Positions 16,980 to 24,829 of a DNA stretch of 60,501 bases are shown here, piece by piece (within the stretch, counting starts at the first letter, position 1; each line of letters opens with the position of its first letter). The translations under genes and the position numbers were made by a program. The notes under the pieces were generated by a model. That model was not told the origin of the DNA, ran no database searches, and saw nothing but the letters and a program-made list of their open reading frames with translations. The stretch lies in NCBI GenBank assembly GCA_964397045.1, contig CAYNHF010000008.1, positions 1 to 60,501 of the forward strand, read 5' to 3'. The stretch comes from CAYNHF01 sp964397045. Lineage in GTDB: Bacteria > Actinomycetota > Acidimicrobiia > Spongiisociales > UBA5794.

Positions 16980-17013
16980 GTACCACATCCCCACCCCACC
17001 GGGGGTGGGGTAC
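16980..17013 (-). promoter_or_regulatory. CsoR operator
   Basis: Ten bases upstream of csoR, read on the minus strand, GTACCCCACCCCCGG is followed by TGGGGTGGGGATGTGGTAC. This closely matches the GC-rich pseudopalindrome with TACCC/GGGTA ends bound by mycobacterial CsoR. It also lies before the divergent gene at 17048, which may therefore share control. Confidence 0.8.
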
Positions 17014-17047
17014 GGTCGATACTCTCCAGAAGGCGTACGATGGGCAG

Positions 17048-17350
17048 ATGTCTTGGGTGTTTCTCGCAATCGGTGGATTGGTCGTTCTCGGAGCCGCCCT
17101 CTACGGCCTGCATCGGCTCCTGTTGTGGGCAGAGTTGCGCGGCTGGGTCTTCTACAAGGAGAAACCTCGTCCAGGGGCCGTGTCGAACGCGCTCCTGGAA
17201 CTGGATGCCATCTGGATGCCGGAAATCCACCATGTCGTGGAGGAGCGTGACATCGAGGCCGACCACGAGGTCGATGCCGAATCCGGTGATCGTCCGTTCG
17301 ATCTGGCGACTGAACGGACGATCCAATCCGGCGATCCAGACCATCCCTGA
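17048..17350 (+). CDS. small membrane-anchored hypothetical protein
   Basis: A 100-residue protein: one N-terminal membrane helix (VFLAIGGLVVLGAALYGLHR, residues 4-23), an amphipathic WAELRGWVFYKEK segment, then an acidic soluble tail. The residues IHHVVEERD near 60 are His/Glu rich but no defined metal site is evident. It is divergent from csoR across the CsoR operator, so copper-responsive expression is possible. Function unknown. Confidence 0.65.
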   Translation: MSWVFLAIGGLVVLGAALYGLHRLLLWAELRGWVFYKEKPRPGAVSNALLELDAIWMPEIHHVVEERDIEADHEVDAESGDRPFDLATERTIQSGDPDHP

Positions 17351-17385
17351 TCGGGGCTGGGTCGAGCGGCCGTTCTAGGCTCCAC

Positions 17386-18561
17386 GTGGTGGCGAGCGAA
17401 AAAGACGGGGCTACTTCGCAACCTGCGCTGCAGGGCGAAGCCGGCTCGGGGCTGATTCTGGCGGGCCCACCGCAGCGAAAGCAGACATCGCGCGGGAAGC
17501 AGTTCTTGCAGTGGGTCCTCACGATCCTGGTCATTGTCCTGGTGTTCGGCTTTGTCATTCCCCAACTCGCAGACTACGAGCAAGTCCTCGACGTGATCGA
17601 TGACATCTCGCCCGCGGAATGGGTCGTGCTCGTCCTCCTCGCCACAGTCTTCCTTCTCGGCTACATGTTTGTGCTCATGGCAGCGCTGGCTTCTCTTCGA
17701 TTTCGAGAAGCCTTTGTCGTGCAAACCACCGCCACCGCGATCAACAACTCGATTCCCGCCGGCGGCGCGCTCTCTCTTCCGGTGCAATATGCCATGTACA
17801 TGTCTTGGGGCTTCACTGCCGAGGCGGTCACGGCTTCGTTCCTCGCTGCAGGCGTCTGGGATCAGACCATGCGCCTCGGGCTACCGGTCCTCGCGGTGAC
17901 GTTGATCGCGCTCTTTGGGGAGGCTGCCGGTTGGATGTGGCTCGCCGCTCTCATCGGAATCGCGATGGTGGCAGGCATCGTTCTGGTACTGGTCATGCTC
18001 TTCCGATCCGAATCCTTCGCAGCCGGACTCGGCGCCTGGCTGGGCAAGATCGTCAACTGGGGGCTGCAGCGGGTCAACCGCGCTCCGGCAGACATGGTCA
18101 CGGCGACGCTGCAGTTTCGCGACAACGTGATCGGTATCGTGCAGCGCCGCTGGGGATGGCTGACGGCAGCCACGCTGCTCAACAATCTGGCACAGGTGAC
18201 CCTGTTCGTTGGCTGCCTGCGGGTGGTCGGTGTTTCCGAAGACGAAGTAGCCACGGCATGGATCATTCTCTCGTACTCGCTGGGCAGGCTCCTGGTGGCG
18301 ATTCCCATCAGTCCCGGCGGCGTGGGATTGGTGGACTTGGGTTACATCGGGTTGCTCGTTGCCGGCTGGAGTGGCGGTGGCGCCGATCAGACTTTGGTCA
18401 CCAGCGCAGTGTTGTTGTTCCGCGTTCTGAGTTGGTTGCCGCCGATCCCGATCGGCCTCGGCTCCTGGATCTTCTGGCGGGTGAACAAGTCGTGGCGGCG
18501 TGACTGGCGAAACCATCGCCGTGGCGAGTTCGTGACGGTCGAAGCCGAACCCGGCTCCTGA
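17386..18561 (+). CDS. lysylphosphatidylglycerol synthase TM-domain/UPF0104 family protein
   Basis: A 391-residue membrane protein with about eight helices. The conserved ATAINNSIPAGGALSLPVQY segment (about 119-138) and the PISPGGVGLVDLGYIGLL segment near residue 310 are hallmarks of the UPF0104/AglD2-like family, which contains the membrane half of lysyl-PG synthases and flippase-like proteins. No soluble aminoacyltransferase domain is present. It starts with tandem GTG codons; the first 35 residues are polar. Likely involved in lipid or glycolipid flipping, by family resemblance only. Confidence 0.8.
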   Translation: MVASEKDGATSQPALQGEAGSGLILAGPPQRKQTSRGKQFLQWVLTILVIVLVFGFVIPQLADYEQVLDVIDDISPAEWVVLVLLATVFLLGYMFVLMAALASLRFREAFVVQTTATAINNSIPAGGALSLPVQYAMYMSWGFTAEAVTASFLAAGVWDQTMRLGLPVLAVTLIALFGEAAGWMWLAALIGIAMVAGIVLVLVMLFRSESFAAGLGAWLGKIVNWGLQRVNRAPADMVTATLQFRDNVIGIVQRRWGWLTAATLLNNLAQVTLFVGCLRVVGVSEDEVATAWIILSYSLGRLLVAIPISPGGVGLVDLGYIGLLVAGWSGGGADQTLVTSAVLLFRVLSWLPPIPIGLGSWIFWRVNKSWRRDWRNHRRGEFVTVEAEPGS

Positions 18562-18577
18562 GAGGTCACGAACACGT

Positions 18578-18620
18578 TCTTGCGTCCCAGCACGTGGGTA
18601 TCCCGCTGGTGTACGCAAGA
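18578..18620. terminator. hairpin between convergent genes
   Basis: Perfect 8-base arms, TCTTGCGT and ACGCAAGA, enclose inner CCAGC/GCTGG arms and a small loop. It sits in the 69-base gap between the UPF0104 gene and the beta-synthase gene, both of which end here, so a bidirectional terminator is likely. Confidence 0.6.
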
Positions 18621-18630
18621 CCGAGGAGGC

Positions 18631-19587
18631 TCACCCGTCGAGGAAGCCCTGCTCCTGCATCCAGTCGTCGTTGAAGATCTTCGACAGGTAATTGCGTCCG
18701 CCGTCTGGGAGTACGACGACCACCAGCCGATCCGGGAACTCCTCGGCGATTCGCAGCGCTCCGACGGCGGCCATTCCGCAGGACCCACCGACGAGCAAAC
18801 CCTCGATTGCGGCGAGTTTCCTCGTCATGTCGAATGCGTCGCGATCGTTCACCATCTCGTAGCGGTCCACCACACTCGGGTCGTAGGTTTCAGGCCAGAA
18901 GTCCTCACCGACACCCTCAATGAGATAGGTGGTGACATCGTCCTCAGTCGCTGCGGTGTAGATCGAGCCCTCGGGATCGACTCCGACGACCAGGATGTCC
19001 GGGTTCTGCTCCTTGAGGAACTTGCCTGCCCCACAGATGGTGCCTCCGGTACCGACTCCGGCGACGTAGACCCCGATCTCACCATCGGTCTGGCGCCAGA
19101 TTTCCGGCCCTGTGGTTTCGTACTGGGCCTGCGGATTGGCGGGGTTGGAGTACTGATCGGGCCGGTATGCCCCGGGTATCTCTTTCGCCAGGCGGTCTGC
19201 CACCGAGTAGTACGACCGCGGGTCTTCCGGCTCGACATCGGTGGGGCACACGACGACTTCGGCTCCGTACGCCCGAAGCAGATCCTGCTTCTCGGGGGAT
19301 TGCTTGTCTGCCATCACCGCGACCAGTTTGTAGCCGCGCAGCGCGGCAGCCATGGCGAGGCCGACTCCCGTGTTGCCGCTAGTCGGCTCGACAATGGTGC
19401 CTCCGGGCTGCAGCCAGCCTTTGCGCTCAGCGCGTTCGATCATGCCCAGCCCGATCCGATCCTTGATGGAGCCACCGGGGTTCATGGATTCGATCTTGGC
19501 GACGAGGTTGCCGGGAGGATGGAGGTGGCTGAGGCGGACGAGCGGCGTGTTGCCTATGGCGGCGACGATGTCCTCGTGGATCTCCAT
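18631..19587 (-). CDS. cystathionine beta-synthase / cysteine synthase family enzyme
   Basis: A 318-residue fold-type II PLP enzyme. The Schiff-base lysine is Lys42 in NPGGSIKDRIG. The substrate loop EPTSGNTGVGLAM and the PLP-phosphate loop GVGTGGTICGAG are intact. There are no C-terminal CBS domains. Features such as EGVGEDFWPETYDP favour cystathionine beta-synthase over CysK. Together with the gamma-synthase/lyase gene 0.9 kb upstream it could form a reverse transsulfuration route from homocysteine to cysteine. The start is MEIHEDIVAA; an upstream in-frame extension lacks similarity. Confidence 0.87.
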   Translation of the reverse strand: MEIHEDIVAAIGNTPLVRLSHLHPPGNLVAKIESMNPGGSIKDRIGLGMIERAERKGWLQPGGTIVEPTSGNTGVGLAMAAALRGYKLVAVMADKQSPEKQDLLRAYGAEVVVCPTDVEPEDPRSYYSVADRLAKEIPGAYRPDQYSNPANPQAQYETTGPEIWRQTDGEIGVYVAGVGTGGTICGAGKFLKEQNPDILVVGVDPEGSIYTAATEDDVTTYLIEGVGEDFWPETYDPSVVDRYEMVNDRDAFDMTRKLAAIEGLLVGGSCGMAAVGALRIAEEFPDRLVVVVLPDGGRNYLSKIFNDDWMQEQGFLDG

Positions 19588-19720
19588 TGGCCCCAGGCTA
19601 CCGCGGAAGCCGCAGCGGGCCTTCGACCGTGTTTCGGAAACGTTCACCCGCATGACGAAAGAAACTGATCATGCTGTCGGTTGTCAACATCCAAGGAAGC
19701 AGACCCGGGAGTGACACGCG

Positions 19721-20443
19721 GTGACCGAAATCGAACCAAAGGCAGCGGGGTCCGCAGCACCCAGACCGTTCTACCGCCGCGGGTGGTTCATCGCCGCCGC
19801 GGTGATCGTGGCGGTACCGATCATGGCAGCCGCCTGGTATCTGGGATCTCCACTGTTCCTCAACAAGACGGTGGTGGAAGCGTTCCCGGTCGCCACCACC
19901 GTGGCAGTGACGGGCGACGCCACAACCGCTACTGCGCCGAACGAGACCGCGCAGACGGAAGGCGGCCAGACCGGGACTGACGAGGCTGTGGAGCCTCCAG
20001 AGGTCGTTGCGGCACAGGACACGGCCGCCGACCGAGCTACGGAGGACGCGAATGATCCCGCAGGTGACGAGGCTGCTGCTACCGCCGTCGGGCCGGTGGC
20101 GGTGCTCACCGGATCGTTTGCAGGAGCGGACAGCAGGCATCAAGGGTCGGGCACCGCAACCATCTACGAACTCGAGGATGGCTCCCGCATTCTGCGGCTC
20201 GAGAACCTGGATGTGACCAACGGGCCGGATCTTCACGTCATCGTCACTCCGGTGGCCGCCCCCGAATCGAGGGAAGACGTTTCTGCCGCCGGCTACATCG
20301 ATCTTGGCTCTCTGAAGGGCAACCGGGGCGATCAGAACTACGAGATTCCTGCCGACTTCGATCTCTCCCAGGCGGGCAGCATCGTCATCTATTGCCAGCC
20401 GTTTCATGTGATCTTCGCTACCGCAGGGTTGTCTCAGGCCTGA
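19721..20443 (+). CDS. membrane-anchored DM13 domain protein
   Basis: A 240-residue protein with an N-terminal membrane anchor (WFIAAAVIVAVPIMAAAWYL, residues 23-42) and a long Ala/Thr/Glu-rich linker (about 60-120). The C-terminal DM13-like domain contains TATIYELEDGSRILRLENLD, GPDLHVIV, YIDLGSLKGNRGDQNYEIP and VIYCQPFHVIFATAGL. The near-terminal Cys in IYCQPF is the conserved DM13 cysteine. DM13 domains have been proposed to act in extracytoplasmic redox. It is placed head-on between the two transsulfuration genes but on the opposite strand. Confidence 0.82.
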   Translation: MTEIEPKAAGSAAPRPFYRRGWFIAAAVIVAVPIMAAAWYLGSPLFLNKTVVEAFPVATTVAVTGDATTATAPNETAQTEGGQTGTDEAVEPPEVVAAQDTAADRATEDANDPAGDEAAATAVGPVAVLTGSFAGADSRHQGSGTATIYELEDGSRILRLENLDVTNGPDLHVIVTPVAAPESREDVSAAGYIDLGSLKGNRGDQNYEIPADFDLSQAGSIVIYCQPFHVIFATAGLSQA

Positions 20444-20461
20444 GCCGCGGGGGCGGATGGA

Positions 20462-21607
20462 TCAGCCGAGAGCGCGGGCGAGATCTTCGATCAGGTCCTC
20501 GACATCTTCCAGGCCGACCGAGAGCCGCACCAGGCCGTCTGTGATCCCTACCCTGGCTCGCTCCTCGCGTGGGATCGCGGCATGGGTCATGGTGACCGGA
20601 TGGGTGGCGAGCGACTCGACCGAACCCAGGTTCTCGGCCAGCGACCACAACTCGAGTCGGTCCATCAGCCGCTTTGCGGCGTCGAGACCGCCCTCGAGCT
20701 CGAACCACAGCATCGCTCCGTATCCGCTTGCCTGGCGCTTCGCGAGATCGCGCTGCGGGAACGACTCGAGCCCTGGATACGCCACCGTTGACACCGCAGG
20801 GTGGTCCTCGAGGTAGGTGGCGACACGCATGGCGTTGTCCGACTGCCGATCGAGGCGTTCGACCAGGGTCTTGGTTCCCTGCAGCGTCAGCCAGGCGACC
20901 ATCGGCGACATGATCGTGCCCGTGGCGTTCTGAACGAACCGGACGCGTTCGGCGTGGGTTTCGTCCGCGAAGATGACGCCGCCGCCGACGGTGGCGTTGT
21001 GGCCATCCAGGTACTTGGTCGTCGAGTGAATCGACATGTCGGCACCGAGTTCCAGCGGACGCTGGTAGTACGGGGTCAGAAACGTGTTGTCGACGGCGTG
21101 GGGAACACCGCGGTCGCGGGCAATCTCGCTGATTGCACGGATGTCGGTGAGCTTCAACGTCGGGTTTGCCGGCGTTTCGGTGAGGATGAGTTGGGTGTTG
21201 GTTCGGATCGCGGTGTCCACCGCAGCCGGGTCGCTGGTATCTGTGAAGGTGAAGTCGATACCGAAGCGGGTGTAGATCGCGGTCGAGAGTCGGTAGGTGC
21301 CCCCGTAGGCGACGTCCGACACCACGACGTGGGCGCCCGCGTCGAGAAACGCCATGTACACCGCGTTGATCGCCGCCATGCCGGTAGCGAACGCGGCGGA
21401 GTCGATCCCTTCACCCAGCGCGGTCAGCTTCTCTTCGAGGGCTCGGACGGTCGGGTTGCCGCTGCGGGAGTAGGTGAACCCTTTCTCCATGTACTCGTCA
21501 ACCGAGGGCTGCACGAAGGTGGTCGACTGGTGAATCGGGGTGAGGATCGCCCCGGTGGTCGGGTCGGGCGTGACGCCCGAGTGGATCTGCTTGGTACGAA
21601 AGCGCAT
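20462..21607 (-). CDS. cystathionine gamma-synthase/gamma-lyase family
   Basis: A 381-residue fold-type I PLP enzyme. The Schiff-base Lys198 is in SIHSTTKYLDGH; YSRSGNPT (46-53), TETPANPT (143-150) and AVDNTFLTPY (171-180) are family motifs. Gamma-synthase and gamma-lyase are not separable by motif. Pairing with a beta-synthase-like gene downstream on the same strand favours lyase use in reverse transsulfuration. The intervening DM13 gene lies on the other strand, so a single transcript would run antisense to it. Confidence 0.88.
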   Translation of the reverse strand: MRFRTKQIHSGVTPDPTTGAILTPIHQSTTFVQPSVDEYMEKGFTYSRSGNPTVRALEEKLTALGEGIDSAAFATGMAAINAVYMAFLDAGAHVVVSDVAYGGTYRLSTAIYTRFGIDFTFTDTSDPAAVDTAIRTNTQLILTETPANPTLKLTDIRAISEIARDRGVPHAVDNTFLTPYYQRPLELGADMSIHSTTKYLDGHNATVGGGVIFADETHAERVRFVQNATGTIMSPMVAWLTLQGTKTLVERLDRQSDNAMRVATYLEDHPAVSTVAYPGLESFPQRDLAKRQASGYGAMLWFELEGGLDAAKRLMDRLELWSLAENLGSVESLATHPVTMTHAAIPREERARVGITDGLVRLSVGLEDVEDLIEDLARALG

Positions 21608-21686
21608 CTGCGGCCGTCCTGTTGTGGTGAGAGCCTCTTCCCGTCAGAGCAGTCAGGATACCGGTGGAGCGGTCGTGTGGTCCCGA

Positions 21687-22142
21687 TCAAACGGCCGCGC
21701 CGCCCGCAGTGGAGCGTTGGGCGCATTCGGCACACCGGCCGGTGAGCGCGAAATGGTTGGGTTCGACGACGAAACCGGTGCTCGCCTCGATTGCTCCGGT
21801 CCACGCCTCCAGGTCGGCGGGCTCCAGGGTGACCGTGATGCCGCACGAGTCGCAGACCAGGTGTTGATGCGGCGGTTCCGCCGTGAGGTGGTACACCGCG
21901 GCCCTGTGGCCGAGGTGGCCGTGGGCCAGGATCCCGGCGGTCTCGAGCGCCTCCAGCGTGCGGTACACGGTCGACTGATCCGTTGCCTCCCCCGTCTTCT
22001 GGACCCGTTCGAAGATCTCGGCTGCGTCGAGATGGTCATCGTGGGAAGCAGCGATCACGGTGCACACGGCGCGGCGCGGTGCTGTGATGCGATAGCCCTG
22101 TGCCCGCAGCACGTCGAGCAGGTCGTCTGCGGTGATGTGCAT
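21687..22142 (-). CDS. Fur-family metalloregulator
   Basis: A 151-residue Fur/Zur/PerR-type repressor. The N-terminal winged helix includes YRITAPRRAVC and TDQSTVYRTLEALE. The hinge HLGHRAAVYHL and HQHLVCDSCG supply metal ligands, and a second CxxC (CAEC near residue 137) completes a structural zinc site. The specific metal cannot be assigned: no Fur box was recognised and no metal transporter is adjacent. The short C-terminus and lack of a histidine-rich tail are compatible with Zur. Confidence 0.88.
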   Translation of the reverse strand: MHITADDLLDVLRAQGYRITAPRRAVCTVIAASHDDHLDAAEIFERVQKTGEATDQSTVYRTLEALETAGILAHGHLGHRAAVYHLTAEPPHQHLVCDSCGITVTLEPADLEAWTGAIEASTGFVVEPNHFALTGRCAECAQRSTAGGAAV

Positions 22143-22199
22143 GGGGAGAAGGCTAGGCGGAACCGACTCGGCTGCGACATCGAAGGCCCGGCCCGGTGG

Positions 22200-22877
22200 T
22201 CAGCCGGAGTTCGGCATCGCTCGGACGAACTCGTCCTCTACGAGCGGGTCGGGTCGCACCAGGTAGATGAGGGGGATCGACAGGACCGTGACCGCCACCT
22301 TGACTCCGATGTTGGTGAAGATGATCTCGGTGACGACGCCCATCGGTACCACCCCGGCGAACGCAATCACGGCGAACAGGATCGAGTCGATCGGGATGGC
22401 AATCAGGTTCGAGAAGAGCACACGTCCCCACTGATGCCGGTGCTGAAACCGGGCGACCCAGGCGGAGTACGCCTCGGTGTCGATCAACTCAGCGACCACC
22501 TCGGCAATGATCGAGGCGAACACGATGCGCCACACCGGCCCGAGCACCGCTCCGAACAGCTCAGACTGCGGACCGCTATCGGGCACCATCGGCAGGAGAT
22601 CTACGACCCAGAACAGCAACGCCATGAAAAGATTGGCGACGGCAGCAACGAAGATCATTGTCCGGGCCACCCGCTTGCCTGCAACCTTGTGAATCAGGTC
22701 GCGCAGCGTGAAAGTGAGTGGGTAGATCAGGGTGCCACCGTCGATGGCCCGACCCCCGACCAACCCCAACTTCAGGCTGGCGACGTCGGCGAGCAGTTGA
22801 GCCGCGACATAGGCGCTGACGATGATCGACAGCAACGTGGCCGAACGAGTCGGAAGGCGATCGGAGCCGGAGGTCAC
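22200..22877 (-). CDS. queuosine precursor transporter (YhhQ/VUT family)
   Basis: A 225-residue membrane protein with about six helices. SIIVSAYVAAQLLADV opens the first helix, and GGTLIYPLTFTLRDLIHKVAG, with its conserved PLTF..D pattern, is diagnostic of the YhhQ/VUT family. The family imports queuosine precursors (preQ0/preQ1) in E. coli. FASIIAEVVAELIDTEAYS is another conserved block. No queuosine genes are adjacent. The GTG at 22877 is used; GTG codons at 22901 and just before would add a few residues. Confidence 0.85.
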   Translation of the reverse strand: MTSGSDRLPTRSATLLSIIVSAYVAAQLLADVASLKLGLVGGRAIDGGTLIYPLTFTLRDLIHKVAGKRVARTMIFVAAVANLFMALLFWVVDLLPMVPDSGPQSELFGAVLGPVWRIVFASIIAEVVAELIDTEAYSAWVARFQHRHQWGRVLFSNLIAIPIDSILFAVIAFAGVVPMGVVTEIIFTNIGVKVAVTVLSIPLIYLVRPDPLVEDEFVRAMPNSG

Positions 22878-22972
22878 GGCGCGAGCGTAGACCCCCACCA
22901 CGGACGCCGTGACCGTCGGGACCGGTGGCCCTGGGTGTGGCGGGCGCCGGTCTCAGAGTCCCCTTCGTGCAG

Positions 22973-23407
22973 CTACTGAACGCAGAACTCGTTTCCCTCG
23001 GGGTCGCCGAGAACCACCCAGTACTCACCCCGCTGTTCCACCGGGCCGATCACCGCCGCGCCCGCAGCAACGAGACGATCAACCTCGGCATCAACCTGGC
23101 GCTTGCGGTCGGTGATCGGGGTATCGGGGCCTCCGCCTGCGTTCATGTCGAGGTGGACCCGATTCTTAGCCGTCTTGCCCTCTGGCACCCGCTGAAAGAA
23201 GATTCGGGGCCCGATCCCGCGGGGGTCGACCAGGGCTCGAGCGTCGTTCCAATTCTCTTCGGGTATGCCCATGCCGCGAGCCCAGTCGTCCCAGGAGTTG
23301 AATCCTTCGGGAGGAGGCTGGACCACGTAGCCGAGCGCGAGCGCCCAGAAGTCGGCGAGCTGCGCCGGGTCGTTGGCGTCGAACACGATCTGGATTGGTG
23401 TCGCCAT
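22973..23407 (-). CDS. VOC-superfamily (glyoxalase-like) protein
   Basis: A 144-residue protein with paired betaalphabetabetabeta modules. It starts IQIVFDANDPAQLADFWALAL, and the second half has VHLDMNA and a terminal VVLGDPEGNEFCV, the typical end of glyoxalase-like domains. Metal ligands may be His in VHLD and Glu in NEF. The substrate is unknown; such genes are usually annotated VOC family. The gene starts 35 bases after the stop of the small membrane gene on the same strand. Confidence 0.83.
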   Translation of the reverse strand: MATPIQIVFDANDPAQLADFWALALGYVVQPPPEGFNSWDDWARGMGIPEENWNDARALVDPRGIGPRIFFQRVPEGKTAKNRVHLDMNAGGGPDTPITDRKRQVDAEVDRLVAAGAAVIGPVEQRGEYWVVLGDPEGNEFCVQ

Positions 23408-23442
23408 GCTTGCCCCGTGGCTGCGGGCGGGATCTGCTCAGA

Positions 23443-23619
23443 TCAGTAGCGGTAGGCAGTGACGCCGGCCAGCAACACTGAGGTCAGGATGCCGAGAGGA
23501 AAGGTGCCCCAGTACGACAGTTCCATGCCGATATTCCCGAAGAAGAGCATCAGAAGCCATGTCGCGGGCAGCGTCGCGATCAAGAATGCGATCGCGAGGA
23601 AGATGAGGGTCTTGATCAC
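23443..23619 (-). CDS. small two-helix membrane protein
   Basis: A 58-residue hydrophobic protein with two predicted helices (LIFLAIAFLIATLPATWLLM and YWGTFPLGILTSVLLAGVTA). The GTG at 23619 is preferred because AAGGAG lies about eight bases upstream; a GTG at 23628 overlaps that ribosome site. No family recognised. Confidence 0.6.
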   Translation of the reverse strand: MIKTLIFLAIAFLIATLPATWLLMLFFGNIGMELSYWGTFPLGILTSVLLAGVTAYRY

Positions 23620-23643
23620 GGCTTCCACTCCTTATTCGGCCGG

Positions 23644-23658
23644 GGATCACTGTGATCC
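23644..23658. promoter_or_regulatory. 15-bp palindrome upstream of small membrane gene
   Basis: GGATCAC and GTGATCC flank a single T. It lies between the LCP gene end and the small membrane gene start, both on the minus strand, about 25 bases before the latter. It could be an operator or part of a terminator. A second 5-bp inverted repeat, CAGGT/ACCTG, follows at 23666-23685. Confidence 0.4.
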
Positions 23659-23712
23659 ACCGGTTCAGGTGCATCAAGATACCTGGTCGCAGTCGGCGGG
23701 CGCCATTGGCGA

Positions 23713-24720
23713 TCAGCTTTCGGGGAACGGTTCACCTGAGACGAAGGCGTCGATGACTAAGTCGGCCTCGGGCTGGCGAAGCACCACATATGACCGTTCC
23801 TCGCTGACGGCGCGAACCGGGAGGGTCATGGTCTCGATGTCCGACCGGTCGAGTGCCAGTCCGGCTCTTCCCAGTTCGAGGATGACGCCGGTGCTGAGTC
23901 CTTCGTCTGCTCGGATCAGGCCCGCGAACTTGCGGGCGAAGTTCGCGACGTCGAAAGTCGATGCGGTAGCCGCCTCGTCGAAGAGCGCGAGCAGCAGCGC
24001 CTGCTGCCGCCGAGTCCGGCCGATGTCGCTGCTCCCGACCGATTTCCACTCTCCGTCGCGCAGCTCCCGGTAGTGGCGCGAACGGGCGTAGGCCAGTGCC
24101 TCCTCGCCGTTGAGCCGGTGGGTACCGGGTTCGGTGGAGAACCCGGACTGACTGTCCTCGGCTGCGTTGGGGAACGTGATGGCGACGCCGCCGAGGCTGT
24201 CAACCAGTTCGGCGAAGCTCCCGAAGCCGATTTCGATGTAGTGGTGAATCGGTACGCCGAGGTTGTCCTGCAATGTGTTGATGAGCAGATCCGCACCTTC
24301 GAACGAGTACGAGGCGTTGACCCGGTTGGTCTTGTAACCGTCGATCTCCACCTTGAGGTCGCGTGGGATGCTGAGCAGCTGCGCACCCTCACCTGGTACG
24401 AAGTGCACCAGCATGATGGTGTCTGCGCGGGAGCCGCCCACATCGGCAAACGTGTCCTCAAAGTCGTCTGGGACGTCGGACCGATCGTCGGTGCCCACGA
24501 GCAGGATGTTGCGCGGGCCGTCTGCTACCGGGACCTGGAGCGCGGTCAGTTCTTCGTCCGGGATGCGTTCGATCTGGCTCTCGGCCCACCAGATGCCGGC
24601 GATGGCAGCAAAGACGGCCAGCACTGCGAACACGAGGATCACCAGGAAGACGGTGAGCAGCGGCCGCCGCTTGCGCGGCGGCGCCGGCTGCGGGATCGTC
24701 GGGGTTTCTGTGGTCGTCAT
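23713..24720 (-). CDS. LytR-CpsA-Psr (LCP) family protein
   Basis: A 335-residue type II membrane protein: a Pro/Arg-rich cytoplasmic N-terminus, one helix (residues 22-46), then an extracellular LCP domain. The domain holds ILLVGTDDRSD, ADTIMLVHFVPGEGAQLLSI, IPRDLKVEIDG and the HRLNGEEALAYARSRHYREL block, with the arginines that bind polyprenyl phosphate. LCP proteins ligate secondary polymers such as arabinogalactan or teichoic acids to peptidoglycan in Gram-positive bacteria. It is divergent from ilvD. Confidence 0.9.
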   Translation of the reverse strand: MTTTETPTIPQPAPPRKRRPLLTVFLVILVFAVLAVFAAIAGIWWAESQIERIPDEELTALQVPVADGPRNILLVGTDDRSDVPDDFEDTFADVGGSRADTIMLVHFVPGEGAQLLSIPRDLKVEIDGYKTNRVNASYSFEGADLLINTLQDNLGVPIHHYIEIGFGSFAELVDSLGGVAITFPNAAEDSQSGFSTEPGTHRLNGEEALAYARSRHYRELRDGEWKSVGSSDIGRTRRQQALLLALFDEAATASTFDVANFARKFAGLIRADEGLSTGVILELGRAGLALDRSDIETMTLPVRAVSEERSYVVLRQPEADLVIDAFVSGEPFPES

Positions 24721-24829
24721 GACATCCCAACGTGAAGGAGGGGTGGGGAGGTGCGAAGCATACAGATCCCGGGGGTTTACCCCCGTTGGCCCCGGGGTTG
24801 AGATCGGTACGGCCGTCTAATGTCGGCTC

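Noticed and set aside
18562..18577. CTGAGA as a TPP riboswitch core
   Set aside because: No matching TPP domains nearby and the region lies between convergent gene ends.
24770..24785. Leader hairpin before ilvD as a branched-chain attenuator
   Set aside because: A short GC hairpin exists, but there is no leader peptide rich in Leu/Val/Ile and no T-run.
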